From Desulfobulbus rhabdoformis (GTDB taxonomy: Bacteria > Desulfobacterota > Desulfobulbia > Desulfobulbales > Desulfobulbaceae), in NCBI RefSeq assembly GCF_016919065.1, contig NZ_JAFFQA010000006.1, positions 62,001-126,000 of the forward strand: a stretch of DNA of 64,000 nt, in the 5' to 3' direction. Below are positions 52,836 through 62,335 of this stretch, in pieces. A model generated the notes under the pieces. It ran no database searches. It was not told the DNA's origin and saw only the letters and a program-made list of their open reading frames with translations. Made by a program: the position numbers and the translations under genes. Numbering within the stretch: the stretch's first letter is position 1; each line of letters begins with the position of its first letter.

Positions 52836-54554
52836 ATGCAATTTTTACGTCTAAGCATCAAATGGAAGATTCTGGTGTTGGTCTTACTTGGACCAACACT
52901 CATCGCCTCAATTCTTACCTGGCAGCGGATCAGTGATATGCGACGTCAGGCAATTGAATCGATCATTACCCGCAGTGAAGGCATTGTCCTTATGGCGGAA
53001 GCGACTCGAGAGCAAATGGCCATTAAACTGCGTGACGGAATTATTAAACCGTTTGATCAGTTGAATGCGGCAAATATTATGGGGGCTGTTCCGGTCATTA
53101 CGGCCATTGATGCCGCCCAATCAAAGGCCAGAGAGGCCGGATTTGAGTTCAGGGTTCCAAAGATAAATCCGCGAAATCCTAAAAATACTCCTACAGCAGA
53201 GGAGCGAAAGATATTGGCAGAGCTTTCTCAGGGGAGCTTGCAGCATAAAATCGTGATTGAAGATGATCAAATTCGATATTTTCGCCCTATTCGCTTGAGC
53301 AAAGACTGTCTCTACTGTCATGGAGATCCTCAGGGAAGCCGCGATGTCACTGGTGGCACCAAGGAAGGGTGGCGAGAAGGCGAGATGCATGGGGCTTTTG
53401 AGATAATCAGCTCTCTGGAAAAGACCAATGAGGCTGTCAGTAAGGCGAAATGGCATGTCCTTCTTGTCGTTGGTTGTATCCTCGCACTTGTTACCGTTTT
53501 CTGCATTTATCTTGTGCAGTCGGGTATTGTGCGGCCGGTTCGCAAGGTCAATGAATTTATCGAGAAAATTGCCGAAGGAGATTTGCAGAATACATTAAAG
53601 GTGGAAACCGGTGATGAAATCGGGAACATGGTGGATAAACTCTCCAACATGACCCGGCAACTGAACCAGATAATTCGCGAAATTTCACAAACAAGCGATG
53701 AATTGACCGGGTCTTCTCTACATCTCGGGAACTCCGCCGATAATTTTTCACTCAAAGCTGAAGATACCTTTAATCGTACCATTAACGTGGCTGCCGCTGC
53801 TGAACAGATGAGTGTGAATATGACTTCGGTCTCTGCAGCTACCGAAGAGGCTTCAATCAACATCTCTTTGGTGAGTACGGCAACTGACGAAATGACATCG
53901 ACCATTCGAGATATTGTCAGTTCAACGGAGAAAGCCCAGGAGATCACCATGGCAGCTGTTCGCGAGGCGGGTTCCGCCTCCGAGCGCGTTGATGAGCTTG
54001 GACGTGCGGCCATAGAGATTGGTAAGGTTACCGAGGCGATCACCGAGATTTCTGAGCAAACGAACCTGCTGGCACTTAATGCAACCATTGAGGCGGCGCG
54101 TGCTGGTGAGGCAGGCAAAGGGTTTGCGGTTGTCGCCAATGAGATCAAAGAACTGGCCCGACAAACGGCAGGTGCAACCGGGGAAATAAAGGATCGGATT
54201 GGTTCCATACAGGAATCAACCGAGGCAACGGTACGCCAGATCCAGCAGATTACTCAGGTAATTTCCGAAGTGAATACGATTGTTTCTTCTATTGTTACTG
54301 CAGTTGAAGAGCAGTCAGCCACTACCGGTGAGATTTCTACTAACATTAATCAGGCATCCCTTGGGATCCAAGAAGTTACTGAAAATGTGGCGCAGGCCTC
54401 TACAGTCTCCGGTGACGTTGCCCAGGATATTGTTGAAGTCAGTCAGTCCGCTGAGACTATAAGTATGGGCAGTGGCGAGGTAAAGCAAAGTGCGGTGAAC
54501 CTCTCGCAGATGGCACAGAAGCTCAAAGAGATCGTGGGCCATTTTAAAGTCTGA
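52836..54554 (+). CDS. Methyl-accepting protein with periplasmic c-heme (DUF3365) sensor
   Basis: 572 residues. TM1 (about 10-28), a periplasmic DUF3365/Tll0287-like domain with the heme c motif CLYCH (C158, C161, H162), TM2 (about 207-227), HAMP (about 228-280) and the signalling coiled coil with hairpin tip [19 protein letters not shown]. Covalent heme suggests sensing of redox, oxygen or a small gas. No C-terminal pentapeptide for CheR docking is seen. It lies 24 bases after cheA, so receptor and kinase are made together. Confidence 0.92.
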   Translation: MQFLRLSIKWKILVLVLLGPTLIASILTWQRISDMRRQAIESIITRSEGIVLMAEATREQMAIKLRDGIIKPFDQLNAANIMGAVPVITAIDAAQSKAREAGFEFRVPKINPRNPKNTPTAEERKILAELSQGSLQHKIVIEDDQIRYFRPIRLSKDCLYCHGDPQGSRDVTGGTKEGWREGEMHGAFEIISSLEKTNEAVSKAKWHVLLVVGCILALVTVFCIYLVQSGIVRPVRKVNEFIEKIAEGDLQNTLKVETGDEIGNMVDKLSNMTRQLNQIIREISQTSDELTGSSLHLGNSADNFSLKAEDTFNRTINVAAAAEQMSVNMTSVSAATEEASINISLVSTATDEMTSTIRDIVSSTEKAQEITMAAVREAGSASERVDELGRAAIEIGKVTEAITEISEQTNLLALNATIEAARAGEAGKGFAVVANEIKELARQTAGATGEIKDRIGSIQESTEATVRQIQQITQVISEVNTIVSSIVTAVEEQSATTGEISTNINQASLGIQEVTENVAQASTVSGDVAQDIVEVSQSAETISMGSGEVKQSAVNLSQMAQKLKEIVGHFKV

Positions 54555-54602
54555 ACGAGTTAATATTATAACTTTTTATGTGAATGAATACTGGAGACTG
54601 AG

Positions 54603-55082
54603 ATGACGGAATCCAATACAAGTAGCAAAGAAACCATTGAGCTCTCGACTTTTTATGTCGGTAAAGCACTCTGCGGTATGGATATCCTTAAGGTACAGGA
54701 AATCAATAAGCTCATGGAGATGACGAAGGTTCCCCAGGCCCCTGATTATATGGTGGGCATTCTTAACCTTCGTGGCCAGATTGTCACAATTATTGACCTG
54801 GGACAGAAACTTGGTCTTGGCAGTATTGAGGTCAATAATGACTCACGAAATATCATTGTCAATACACCTGGGGAGCATGTCGGGCTCTTAGTCAGCAAAA
54901 TAAGTGATGTTGTGATGGCAGATCCCGATCGTGTAGAACCCGCACCAGCCAACATGAACGGTATACAGGGTACTTTTTTTACCGGAGTCTATAAAACGGA
55001 AAATAAACTTATCGGTATTCTCAACATTAAAGAAGTCCTTCGCCTGGAATCAGATAACCTTAGCCGCGGACTTGAGCGTTAA
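54603..55082 (+). CDS. cheW: CheW coupling protein
   Basis: 159 residues, a single CheW domain. YVGKALCGMDILKVQEI, VPQAPDYMVGILNLRGQIVTIIDLG and HVGLLVSKISDV are the conserved segments. It links receptors to CheA. It lies 48 bases after the MCP gene. Confidence 0.95.
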   Translation: MTESNTSSKETIELSTFYVGKALCGMDILKVQEINKLMEMTKVPQAPDYMVGILNLRGQIVTIIDLGQKLGLGSIEVNNDSRNIIVNTPGEHVGLLVSKISDVVMADPDRVEPAPANMNGIQGTFFTGVYKTENKLIGILNIKEVLRLESDNLSRGLER

Positions 55083-55119
55083 TATCTCATACATCCGTTA
55101 AAACGAGTAGATACATTTA

Positions 55120-56259
55120 ATGATCGGTAAAAAAATTAAAGTTCTCGTCGTTGACGACACCATTGTTTATCGCAAGGCGGTAAGTGATATACTCACCGAG
55201 ATGCCAGGTGTTGAGGTGGTGGGCGTGGCGCATAATGGCAAGATCGCTGTTGCCAAAATCAAGTCACTGAAACCCGACCTGTTGACTCTGGACATTGAAA
55301 TGCCGGAGATGAATGGGCTGGAAGTTCTGGAATTCTTGCACAAGCATGCTCCACAGACTTCGGCTATTATGGTCTCTACTCTGACCAGCGAGGGTGGAGA
55401 TATGACCATGCGCGCCCTTGAATTAGGCGCCTATGATTTTATTTTAAAACCCACTGCTAAAAATATTGTTGAAAGTAAACAACAACTACGCAGCCTGCTT
55501 ACCCCTTTAATCAAGGCCTTTCAAACGGGGCGCACAACTGTTGGCTCTATGCAGGACAGAGGACGCCAACGATGCGGTCGTCCTCGGACCGCGGCTTCGA
55601 CACAACTGAGAACTCACCCTACATCTCCCGGTACCTCCCTCAAGGGAAAAACTGTTACCAGACCCATAACCCGACGTCAGGGAAAGTCCGAAATCATTAC
55701 CATCGGAATCTCCACCGGTGGCCCCAATGCTCTGGCACGCATGATGCCAATGTTACCTGGCGATCTGGGGGTGCCTATTGTCATCGTTCAGCACATGCCT
55801 CCGGTGTTTACCAAATCACTTGCAAACAGCCTCAATAACAAGTGCGCACTGACTGTGAAAGAAGCGGTCGATGGTGAACCATTACAGGCAAATGTTGCAT
55901 ATATTGCTCCTGGTGGTAAACAGATGAAGTTAGTCGCTTCCACCGATGGAACCAACCGGAACATTAAAATTACCAACGATCCACCGGAAAATTCCTGCAA
56001 ACCCTCAGCAGACTACCTTTTTCGCTCGGTTGCCGATTACTATGTTGGAAGAACTACAGCCGTTATTATGACTGGCATGGGTTCGGATGGAACCAAGGGG
56101 CTTGATGTACTCAAACAAAAAGGAGCATTTATCATTGGACAAAATGAAGAAAGCTGCGTTGTTTACGGTATGCCCAAAGCTCCCGCTGATCTCGGTTTGA
56201 CCGACGTGGTAGCGCCTCTGGACAGGATCGCCGGTGAAATAATTAAATCGGTGAAATAA
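55120..56259 (+). CDS. cheB: Chemotaxis methylesterase CheB
   Basis: 379 residues. Receiver (1-120, D58 in LLTLDIEMPEMNG), linker (about 140-190), then the CheB_methylest domain with Ser in GISTGGPNAL, His in QHMPPVFTKSLA and Asp in MTGMGSDGTKGL. Removes methyl groups from the receptor when phosphorylated. The linker is long and Thr/Arg-rich, and ends before KSEIITIGISTGG. Confidence 0.95.
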   Translation: MIGKKIKVLVVDDTIVYRKAVSDILTEMPGVEVVGVAHNGKIAVAKIKSLKPDLLTLDIEMPEMNGLEVLEFLHKHAPQTSAIMVSTLTSEGGDMTMRALELGAYDFILKPTAKNIVESKQQLRSLLTPLIKAFQTGRTTVGSMQDRGRQRCGRPRTAASTQLRTHPTSPGTSLKGKTVTRPITRRQGKSEIITIGISTGGPNALARMMPMLPGDLGVPIVIVQHMPPVFTKSLANSLNNKCALTVKEAVDGEPLQANVAYIAPGGKQMKLVASTDGTNRNIKITNDPPENSCKPSADYLFRSVADYYVGRTTAVIMTGMGSDGTKGLDVLKQKGAFIIGQNEESCVVYGMPKAPADLGLTDVVAPLDRIAGEIIKSVK

Positions 56260-56284
56260 CAGAATCTTTGGAACGGCAGGGCCC

Positions 56285-57121
56285 ATGCTTAAAATTTCCC
56301 CTGAAGAGATAAAGCTCATCACAAAGTATATATACGAAATTTCAGGTATATATCTTGACGAGAGCAAGAAGTATCTCCTGGAGACTCGACTTAATTCCAT
56401 AGCCGAGGAATATAAATGCTCCAGCTATCAGGATTTCTATAGAAAGGCCAAGGCAGATGCGTCCAAAAAAATTGAACGTAAAATTGTCGATGCCATATCA
56501 ACGAACGAAACGCTCTTTTTTCGTGATACAGGTCCATTTCAGCTCTTGCAGCACAAGATCCTGCCCGAACTTATAGATGCACGGGCTCCCAAGTCATCTA
56601 TGCTCAAGACCAACCTTAAGATCTGGAGTGCCGCCTCATCCACAGGTCAAGAGCTCTACTCAGTTGCCATTACGCTTCAGGAGCTTTTAAAAGATACCTC
56701 CAAATATACGATCAAACTCCTTGGAACAGACATTAGCGATGCTGCTGTTGCCCAAGCAAGTAGCGGAAAATATAATAAATTTGAAATAGAGAGAGGTCTT
56801 GCTCGGGATAAACTCACCAAGTATTTCACCCCCATGGGGCAGACCTGGAAGGTCAGCGACGAATTACGGGCGATGGTGAATTTCCGCAAGTTTAATCTCA
56901 TGTCACCTTTTACAGGCATTGGCAAATTTGACATCATCATGTGTCGAAATGTCGCTATCTATTTTACCCTGGAAGACCGTAAAAAATTATTTAATAAAAT
57001 TGCCAGTGCCCTTGAACCTGATGGATACCTGATTATCGGGAGCACAGAATCCCTGACAGGCGTCTGTCCCCGGTTTATTCCTAAACGGCATTTGCGCTCT
57101 ATTTTTTACCAATTGAAATAG
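56285..57121 (+). CDS. cheR: Chemotaxis methyltransferase CheR
   Basis: 278 residues. N-terminal helical domain (1-75), then the SAM-binding domain: TNETLFFRDTGPFQ, WSAASSTGQELYSVA (motif I), LLGTDISDAAVAQA, FDIIMCRNVAIYF and GYLIIGSTESLTG. It methylates receptor glutamates. The usual SAM loop reads S-S-T-G-Q-E where C-S-T-G-E-E is common. It lies 25 bases after cheB. Confidence 0.95.
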   Translation: MLKISPEEIKLITKYIYEISGIYLDESKKYLLETRLNSIAEEYKCSSYQDFYRKAKADASKKIERKIVDAISTNETLFFRDTGPFQLLQHKILPELIDARAPKSSMLKTNLKIWSAASSTGQELYSVAITLQELLKDTSKYTIKLLGTDISDAAVAQASSGKYNKFEIERGLARDKLTKYFTPMGQTWKVSDELRAMVNFRKFNLMSPFTGIGKFDIIMCRNVAIYFTLEDRKKLFNKIASALEPDGYLIIGSTESLTGVCPRFIPKRHLRSIFYQLK

Positions 57122-57152
57122 ATTTGTAGTGCCTTTTTGCTTTGAAAATTAT

Positions 57153-57190
57153 CCACTGACTCCCTAATTTTGATTGTCTCAGTGGGTTTT
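57153..57190 (+). terminator. Possible terminator after cheR
   Basis: CCACTGA and TCAGTGG pair across a 19-base loop and are followed by GTTTT. The stem is short and the T run brief, so read-through into the next receiver gene is likely. Confidence 0.3.
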
Positions 57191-57234
57191 AGCAGCCAAG
57201 TAACATGCCGGGTCATTATTGAGGAGGTGGGCTT

Positions 57235-57804
57235 ATGAACACAATGTCGATTCTTGTTGCTGATGATGATCCTGTCATCCGTCGTCTATTTGAAAAACGA
57301 CTATCCGATGAGGGATATGATGTCACGGTTGCAGTGGATGGGATTGAAGCCGCTCGTCTTCTAGATGTCAGCTCCTACGATGTGGTTATCACCGATCTGG
57401 TGATGCCTGGTGCTATTGGTGGTATCGAGTTGTTGAACCTGGCAAAGGAAATAAGTATTGAAATTGAAGTGATCGTCATTACTGCCCATTCTTCAGTGAA
57501 CACAGCGGTCGAGGCGATGAAAAAAGGGGCTGTTGATTATCTGGAAAAACCCATCAATTTTGATGAACTTTTTCTTCGGCTTGAAAAAATTGCTGAGGTC
57601 AAAGCGCTTATGAAAAACGCCGGGGACCTCCGTGAGGCTATGAATGTTACCGAAAATTCGGCTGCTCATACCATTCAGGCCCTTGAAATGAACAATGCAA
57701 CACAACAGGCAACACTGGATAAAGTCGAAAAAGTCCTTGCTGATACATCACAAGATGATCTTGATCGCATCCAGGTTGCCCTTAATCTCATCCGACAAAG
57801 GTAG
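57235..57804 (+). CDS. Receiver-domain protein with helical C-terminal tail
   Basis: 189 residues. Receiver (1-125) with D10-D12, phospho-acceptor D54 (VVITDLVMPG), Thr in VIVITAHSS and Lys in EKPINFDEL. The tail (about 130-189) is Ala/Asn/Gln-rich and predicted helical, possibly a coiled coil, with no known output domain. It has GAGGAGG before the ATG and lies 113 bases after cheR, so it is the likely output of the operon in place of CheY. Confidence 0.88.
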   Translation: MNTMSILVADDDPVIRRLFEKRLSDEGYDVTVAVDGIEAARLLDVSSYDVVITDLVMPGAIGGIELLNLAKEISIEIEVIVITAHSSVNTAVEAMKKGAVDYLEKPINFDELFLRLEKIAEVKALMKNAGDLREAMNVTENSAAHTIQALEMNNATQQATLDKVEKVLADTSQDDLDRIQVALNLIRQR

Positions 57805-57812
57805 TTAGTTTT

Positions 57813-58229
57813 ATGGAGGAAATGCATCCAGCTCCCACAGGGGAGACTCTTGCTGATCTCATGGCAATTATCGCCACATTACGCGGTGAAAACGGTTGTC
57901 CCTGGGATAAAAAACAAACGTCACAAAGCTTAAAAAAATATTTTGTTGAAGAGTGTCAGGAACTCATCGAAGCCATTGAACAGGGAGAATGCACCTCGAT
58001 CTGTGAAGAGCTTGGCGATGTCTTTTTCCTGCTCTCTTTTTTTATGCATATCTATCGGGAAGAGCAGCAGTTCACTTCCGAAGATGTATTCCGGACCATT
58101 ATTCAAAAAATGGTTCGCCGTCACCCCCACGTGTTTGCCGGTTCGCCAGTAACCGACGAGCAATCCCTGCGCGATCAATGGAATCGCATCAAAGCTGAGG
58201 AAAAAGAAGGGACTCAATCCCAGGACTAA
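57813..58229 (+). CDS. mazG: MazG-type nucleotide pyrophosphohydrolase
   Basis: 138 residues, one MazG domain. CPWDKKQTSQSLKKYFVEEC and EELGDVFFLLSFF carry the ExxE...ExxD metal ligands, and RRHPHVFAG is the family end. Hydrolyses nucleoside triphosphates. E. coli MazG has two such domains in 263 residues, so this is the half-length form. It begins eight bases after the receiver gene. Confidence 0.9.
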   Translation: MEEMHPAPTGETLADLMAIIATLRGENGCPWDKKQTSQSLKKYFVEECQELIEAIEQGECTSICEELGDVFFLLSFFMHIYREEQQFTSEDVFRTIIQKMVRRHPHVFAGSPVTDEQSLRDQWNRIKAEEKEGTQSQD

Positions 58230-58240
58230 GACCTTTTTTC

Positions 58241-58270
58241 TTGACTTTACCGTCTCTTTTCCACTAATAA
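58241..58270 (+). promoter_or_regulatory. Possible promoter of the rpsF operon
   Basis: TTGACT (58241-58246), 18 bases, TAATAA (58265-58270). It lies about 75 bases before the rpsF ATG. The -10 is weak. Confidence 0.35.
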
Positions 58271-58346
58271 GAAAGATTCAACTATAACCTTCTCGCTCTC
58301 ATCGTTGGGATTGAAGCGAGGGCCACCAAGACCATGAGGAGGAATC

Positions 58347-58769
58347 ATGCGCCATTACGAAACAACGTATATCCTTCGCCCAAATCTGGGTGAAGACCAA
58401 TTCACTGAAATTATTGATCGTACCAATGCGATCATCACCGACGATGCGGGTTCTGTTATCACTCTTGATCGTTGGGGGATGAAACGCCTTGCCTACGAGA
58501 TAAAAAAGGAAGTTCAGGGCTATTACGTCTACCTGAATTATGCTGCAACTGCGCAGGCTGTCGATGAGATCGAGCGTATTTTCCGCATTGACGATCGCGT
58601 GCTGCGTTACCTCACCATTAAGCTTGCCGACGCCATGGATGCAGAGGCTATTGAGGCAGAGAAACAGCGCATCGCTGAAAAAGCTGCAGCAAGTGAGCAG
58701 GCAGCGGCAGAGGCTGAGGAAGGCGATGACTCCGAAAATAAATCGGATGACGACAACAACGACGAATAA
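58347..58769 (+). CDS. rpsF: 30S ribosomal protein S6
   Basis: 140 residues. [17 protein letters not shown] opens and the RNA-binding core follows ([23 protein letters not shown]). The tail after about residue 100 is long, alternating Ala/Glu and then Asp/Asn-rich, a feature of many S6 proteins that is modified by glutamylation in E. coli. GAGGAGG before the ATG. Binds with S18 to 16S rRNA. Confidence 0.97.
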   Translation: MRHYETTYILRPNLGEDQFTEIIDRTNAIITDDAGSVITLDRWGMKRLAYEIKKEVQGYYVYLNYAATAQAVDEIERIFRIDDRVLRYLTIKLADAMDAEAIEAEKQRIAEKAAASEQAAAEAEEGDDSENKSDDDNNDE

Positions 58770-58810
58770 TTCATCGCACAATAAACAGCAGATTTCAAAG
58801 GAGTAGCACC

Positions 58811-59047
58811 ATGGCACCAAGAAAAATTTTTTCCCGTCGTCGCGTTTGTCGTTTTTGCACCGACAAAGAACTGTATATTGACTACAAAGACCCGAAAACT
58901 TTGAGAAATTTTGTTACCGAGCGTGGTAAAATTATTCCTCGTCGTATCTACGGTACCTGCGCCAAACATCAGCGCGAACTGACCGAGGCTGTCAAACGTG
59001 CCCGTCAGTTGGCTCTTCTGCCCTACTCGGGTTCTACCCAGGCGTAA
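58811..59047 (+). CDS. rpsR: 30S ribosomal protein S18
   Basis: 78 residues. [20 protein letters not shown] with two cysteines (CxxC, the zinc-type form) and [27 protein letters not shown]. Partner of S6 on 16S rRNA. AAGGAG stands before the ATG. Confidence 0.97.
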   Translation: MAPRKIFSRRRVCRFCTDKELYIDYKDPKTLRNFVTERGKIIPRRIYGTCAKHQRELTEAVKRARQLALLPYSGSTQA

Positions 59048-59061
59048 ACGATCCTGCTGGA

Positions 59062-60018
59062 ATGGGTTTTTTAGGGCGGAGCTGGGGGAACACAACCATC
59101 CCCCCTATCCTGCTGTTTGCTCTGAGCATACTGTATTTTCTACCGGTCGCAGCCCCCTCTGTATTTGGGTGGGTGAACGGTTTTTTAGCTGTTCCGGTGT
59201 TCTTCTTGCTTCAGGTTTATGGCTCCACCAAAGGCTTGGCGGTTATTCGTCCAAGCCTTATACTGGTTGGTTTTGCTGCACTTTTATTGCAGCGCATCGA
59301 TATCTATCTCTTTACACTGACCATGGTTCCCCTTGGCTATGTACTGCACGCCAGTGCAAACAGGGGGGAAACGGCCGCTCAAAGCGGGGGCAAAGCCCTG
59401 GCAACGCTTCTTGTCTGCTGGCTTATCTTTTGGACTGTTTTAGGGATAGCAACCAACACCAACCCGTACACTTCGCTCATTAACGCTCTTGACCTCGGCT
59501 TCCAACAGGCCTTGGAGATGTACTCAGCCAAGGATGCAGGCCTTGCCCCTGAAATGGTGTATAACCTGCAAATTATAACGAATAATCTACGCGAGATTGT
59601 GCCCAAGGTGATGCCGGGGTTACTCGCAACAGCGGCCATTCTCACGGTGTGGATGAATATGGCAGCGGGTAATCGTTTTGTTGCCCGGGCAAAAGCCGCA
59701 CCCTGGGGCCCTTATGAGGGCTGGAAATTACCAGACCAACTGGTCTGGTTGCCGATTGTAGCCATAGTTACCGTACTACTCGGTAACGGGAAACTGCAAA
59801 ATGTTGGGCTTTGGTTTGTATTTGTTAGTGGTGCTCTCTATTTTTTTCAAGGCCTAGCCGTCATGCTGGCCTTGTTGAACCGCTGGCAGGTACCACCCTT
59901 TGCTCGTATTTTTATCTACGGATTTCTTATAATCCAAAGCTACAGTCTGGTGGTCCTGGCTTTGCTAGGCATGTGTGATGTTTGGTTTAACTTGCGACAC
60001 AAATCGATTGAACGATAA
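59062..60018 (+). CDS. DUF2232 membrane protein
   Basis: 318 residues with about eight membrane helices. Position between rpsR and rplI and the overall layout are those of DUF2232 (YybS-like) proteins, which hold this place in many bacteria. The end FFQGLAVMLALLNRW and RIFIYGFLIIQSYSLVVLALLGMCDVW fits the family. Function unknown. It begins 15 bases after rpsR. Confidence 0.85.
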   Translation: MGFLGRSWGNTTIPPILLFALSILYFLPVAAPSVFGWVNGFLAVPVFFLLQVYGSTKGLAVIRPSLILVGFAALLLQRIDIYLFTLTMVPLGYVLHASANRGETAAQSGGKALATLLVCWLIFWTVLGIATNTNPYTSLINALDLGFQQALEMYSAKDAGLAPEMVYNLQIITNNLREIVPKVMPGLLATAAILTVWMNMAAGNRFVARAKAAPWGPYEGWKLPDQLVWLPIVAIVTVLLGNGKLQNVGLWFVFVSGALYFFQGLAVMLALLNRWQVPPFARIFIYGFLIIQSYSLVVLALLGMCDVWFNLRHKSIER

Positions 60019-60101
60019 AGATCGACTTCTCACGAAGAGGTATCCAAGATAGGATCTTTGATCGTTTTTTAACGAGACGATAGAGAAAAGAGGACTTTTC
60101 A

Positions 60102-60563
60102 ATGGAAATTATATTACGCGAAACAATAGAAACCTTAGGGCAAGAGGGTGAAATCGTAAAGGTCAAATCCGGCTATGCCCGCAACTACCTTATCCCGCAA
60201 CAAAAAGCCGTTCTGGTAACCAAAGCTGCTCTTGCTCGCCTGGAGAAGGAAAAACAGGCCATTGCCGCTCGTCTGGCCGAAGAAAAGAAACAAGCTGACG
60301 GTCTGGCTGCTCAACTGGAAGGCAAAGTGATTGCCATCAGCAAACGCGTTGGTGAAGAGAATCGTCTGTTTGGTTCAGTAACCAACGGGGATATTGCCCA
60401 GGCAATTGCTGATGCAGGCGTCACCGTCGATAAAAAATCCATCGTGCTTGCTGACGCCATTAAAGCCATTGGCGAATACAAAGTAACCGTGAAAACCGGT
60501 TACCAAACCACCGCCACTGTGACGGTTCAGGTTGTTCCTGAAAATATGGAGAGCGAGCAGTAA
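60102..60563 (+). CDS. rplI: 50S ribosomal protein L9
   Basis: 153 residues. N-terminal domain with MEIILRETIETLGQEGEIV and KSGYARNYLIPQQKAVL, long central helix (about 45-80), and C-terminal domain (FGSVTNGDIAQAI). Binds 23S rRNA at the L1 stalk base. Confidence 0.97.
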   Translation: MEIILRETIETLGQEGEIVKVKSGYARNYLIPQQKAVLVTKAALARLEKEKQAIAARLAEEKKQADGLAAQLEGKVIAISKRVGEENRLFGSVTNGDIAQAIADAGVTVDKKSIVLADAIKAIGEYKVTVKTGYQTTATVTVQVVPENMESEQ

Positions 60564-60670
60564 TGCACCCGTAAAGGCTTTGCTTTTTCCACTCCCTTGG
60601 ATCGGGAAAAACAAAGCGCAAACAGATGGGCTCACTGAGTGTGGAGCCTGCTGCTTGCCTAGCTATCTAA

Positions 60671-60707
60671 GTGCCTTTTCTGACATCAGAAAAGGCACTT
60701 TTATTTT
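60671..60707 (+). terminator. Terminator after rplI
   Basis: GTGCCTTTTCTGA, CA, TCAGAAAAGGCAC and then TTTTATTTT. The 13-bp stem is perfect. It separates the ribosomal genes from dnaB. Confidence 0.9.
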
Positions 60708-60782
60708 GCGCGTGCCATTCACTGCCAGCCAAGGTATAGTACACGTTCAACCCTGATTTCATTCCTCTATCACCTACAACGC

Positions 60783-62201
60783 ATGCAACAACCCGCCCCT
60801 TCCATAAGTGGTTCCATTACGCCCTCAATGATCCCGCCTCAAAGCATTGAAGCCGAGCAGGCAGTCCTAGGAACCATCCTGTTGCAAGACAAAGCCCTTC
60901 TCAAGATCGTTGAACTTATACGCGCCTCTGATTTTTACAAGGATGCCCATAAAACGATCTACGCCGCCATGGTGAATCTGTTTGAAAGGCATGAGCCACA
61001 CGACCTGATTACAGTCACCAGCCTGCTCTCAGACCAGAACAAACTTGAGCAGGTGGGAGGTGCCTCATATCTGGCCTCGCTTATCGATATCATTCCCTTT
61101 AGTGGCACCCTGGTGCATCACGCCCAGCTGATTCGTAAAAAATCAGTCCTTAGGCAACTGATTCAGACTACATCGGAGGTGACTGCACGCTGCTACGATG
61201 CACAGGATGATATCGACCACCTTATTGACGAGGCTGAAAAGACAATCTTTGAAATTGCGCACTCCAACAATGCCCAGGGCTTTCAGCCGATGTCGTCCAT
61301 TGTTCCCCGCGCATTCGACCGTATCACCACCCTCTTTGATAAACAGGAGCAGATTACAGGCGTGGCCACCGGCTACGATGAACTCGATAGAATGACAGCG
61401 GGGCTGCAACCTGCCGAGTTGATCATCTTGGCCGCCCGCCCTTCCATGGGGAAAACCGCCCTGTCGATGAATATGGTTCAGCATGCAGCGCTTATCGGCA
61501 AGGTGCCCACGGCGGTTTTCAGCCTTGAGATGTCTATGGAATCTCTTGCCCTGCGTATGCTTTGCTCTGTTGGTCGTATCGATTCGCAACGCATGCGTAC
61601 CGGTAAACTCCACGATAATGACTGGCCCAAACTCACGCGTGCAACCGGCATGCTCTCCGATGCTCCTATCTATATCGACGACACGGCTGGCATCACTGTA
61701 TTGGAGATGCGTGCCAAGGCTCGTCGGCTCAAATCCGAACACGATCTTGGTTTGATTGTGGTCGATTACCTGCAGTTGATGCAGGGAAAGAGCAATTCCG
61801 AAAACCGAGCCCAGGAAATCTCTGAGATTTCCCGATCACTCAAGGCCATGGCCAAGGAACTTCATGTGCCTGTAATAGCCCTTTCCCAGCTCAATCGAAG
61901 CCTGGAGAACCGAACGGATAAACGTCCTCAGCTCTCCGATTTACGTGAATCAGGTGCCATTGAGCAGGATGCCGATGTTATTATGTTTATTTACCGTGAC
62001 GAGGTCTACAACCGTGCGGAGGATAACCCGAACAAGGGCCTTGCTGAACTGATTATCGGTAAGCAGCGTAATGGGCCAACCGGAATGATCAAGCTCACCT
62101 TTCTGGGTGAGTACACCACCTTTGAGAATTACACGACACGTCTTCCAGGCGTCTACCAGGCCGAACCTGATATGTCTGAAGAGGAGATCGACATTACCTG
62201 A
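60783..62201 (+). CDS. dnaB: Replicative DNA helicase
   Basis: 472 residues. N-terminal domain (about 15-120, PPQSIEAEQAVLGTILLQD), linker, RecA-like domain with Walker A (ARPSMGKTALSMN), Walker B (GLIVVDYLQLM) and the arginine finger region (LRESGAIEQDADVIMFIYRD). No intein. Unwinds DNA at the fork. Confidence 0.97.
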   Translation: MQQPAPSISGSITPSMIPPQSIEAEQAVLGTILLQDKALLKIVELIRASDFYKDAHKTIYAAMVNLFERHEPHDLITVTSLLSDQNKLEQVGGASYLASLIDIIPFSGTLVHHAQLIRKKSVLRQLIQTTSEVTARCYDAQDDIDHLIDEAEKTIFEIAHSNNAQGFQPMSSIVPRAFDRITTLFDKQEQITGVATGYDELDRMTAGLQPAELIILAARPSMGKTALSMNMVQHAALIGKVPTAVFSLEMSMESLALRMLCSVGRIDSQRMRTGKLHDNDWPKLTRATGMLSDAPIYIDDTAGITVLEMRAKARRLKSEHDLGLIVVDYLQLMQGKSNSENRAQEISEISRSLKAMAKELHVPVIALSQLNRSLENRTDKRPQLSDLRESGAIEQDADVIMFIYRDEVYNRAEDNPNKGLAELIIGKQRNGPTGMIKLTFLGEYTTFENYTTRLPGVYQAEPDMSEEEIDIT

Positions 62202-62335
62202 GGCGAGAGTACAGTTAAAAAAATATGTACCTAGCAGAGTGTCTTCTTAGCGAGAGCAAGAGCTCCTCATCTTCTCCTTGAGCCTTTTCTCGTTAACGAC
62301 AATTACTATAAATCAAATACTTGTGCACATTCGTC

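Noticed and set aside
58281..58340. Possible S6:S18 autoregulatory leader
   Set aside because: A CTCGCT/AGCGAG stem is present, but I cannot place the conserved CCG-containing motif; evidence is too thin.
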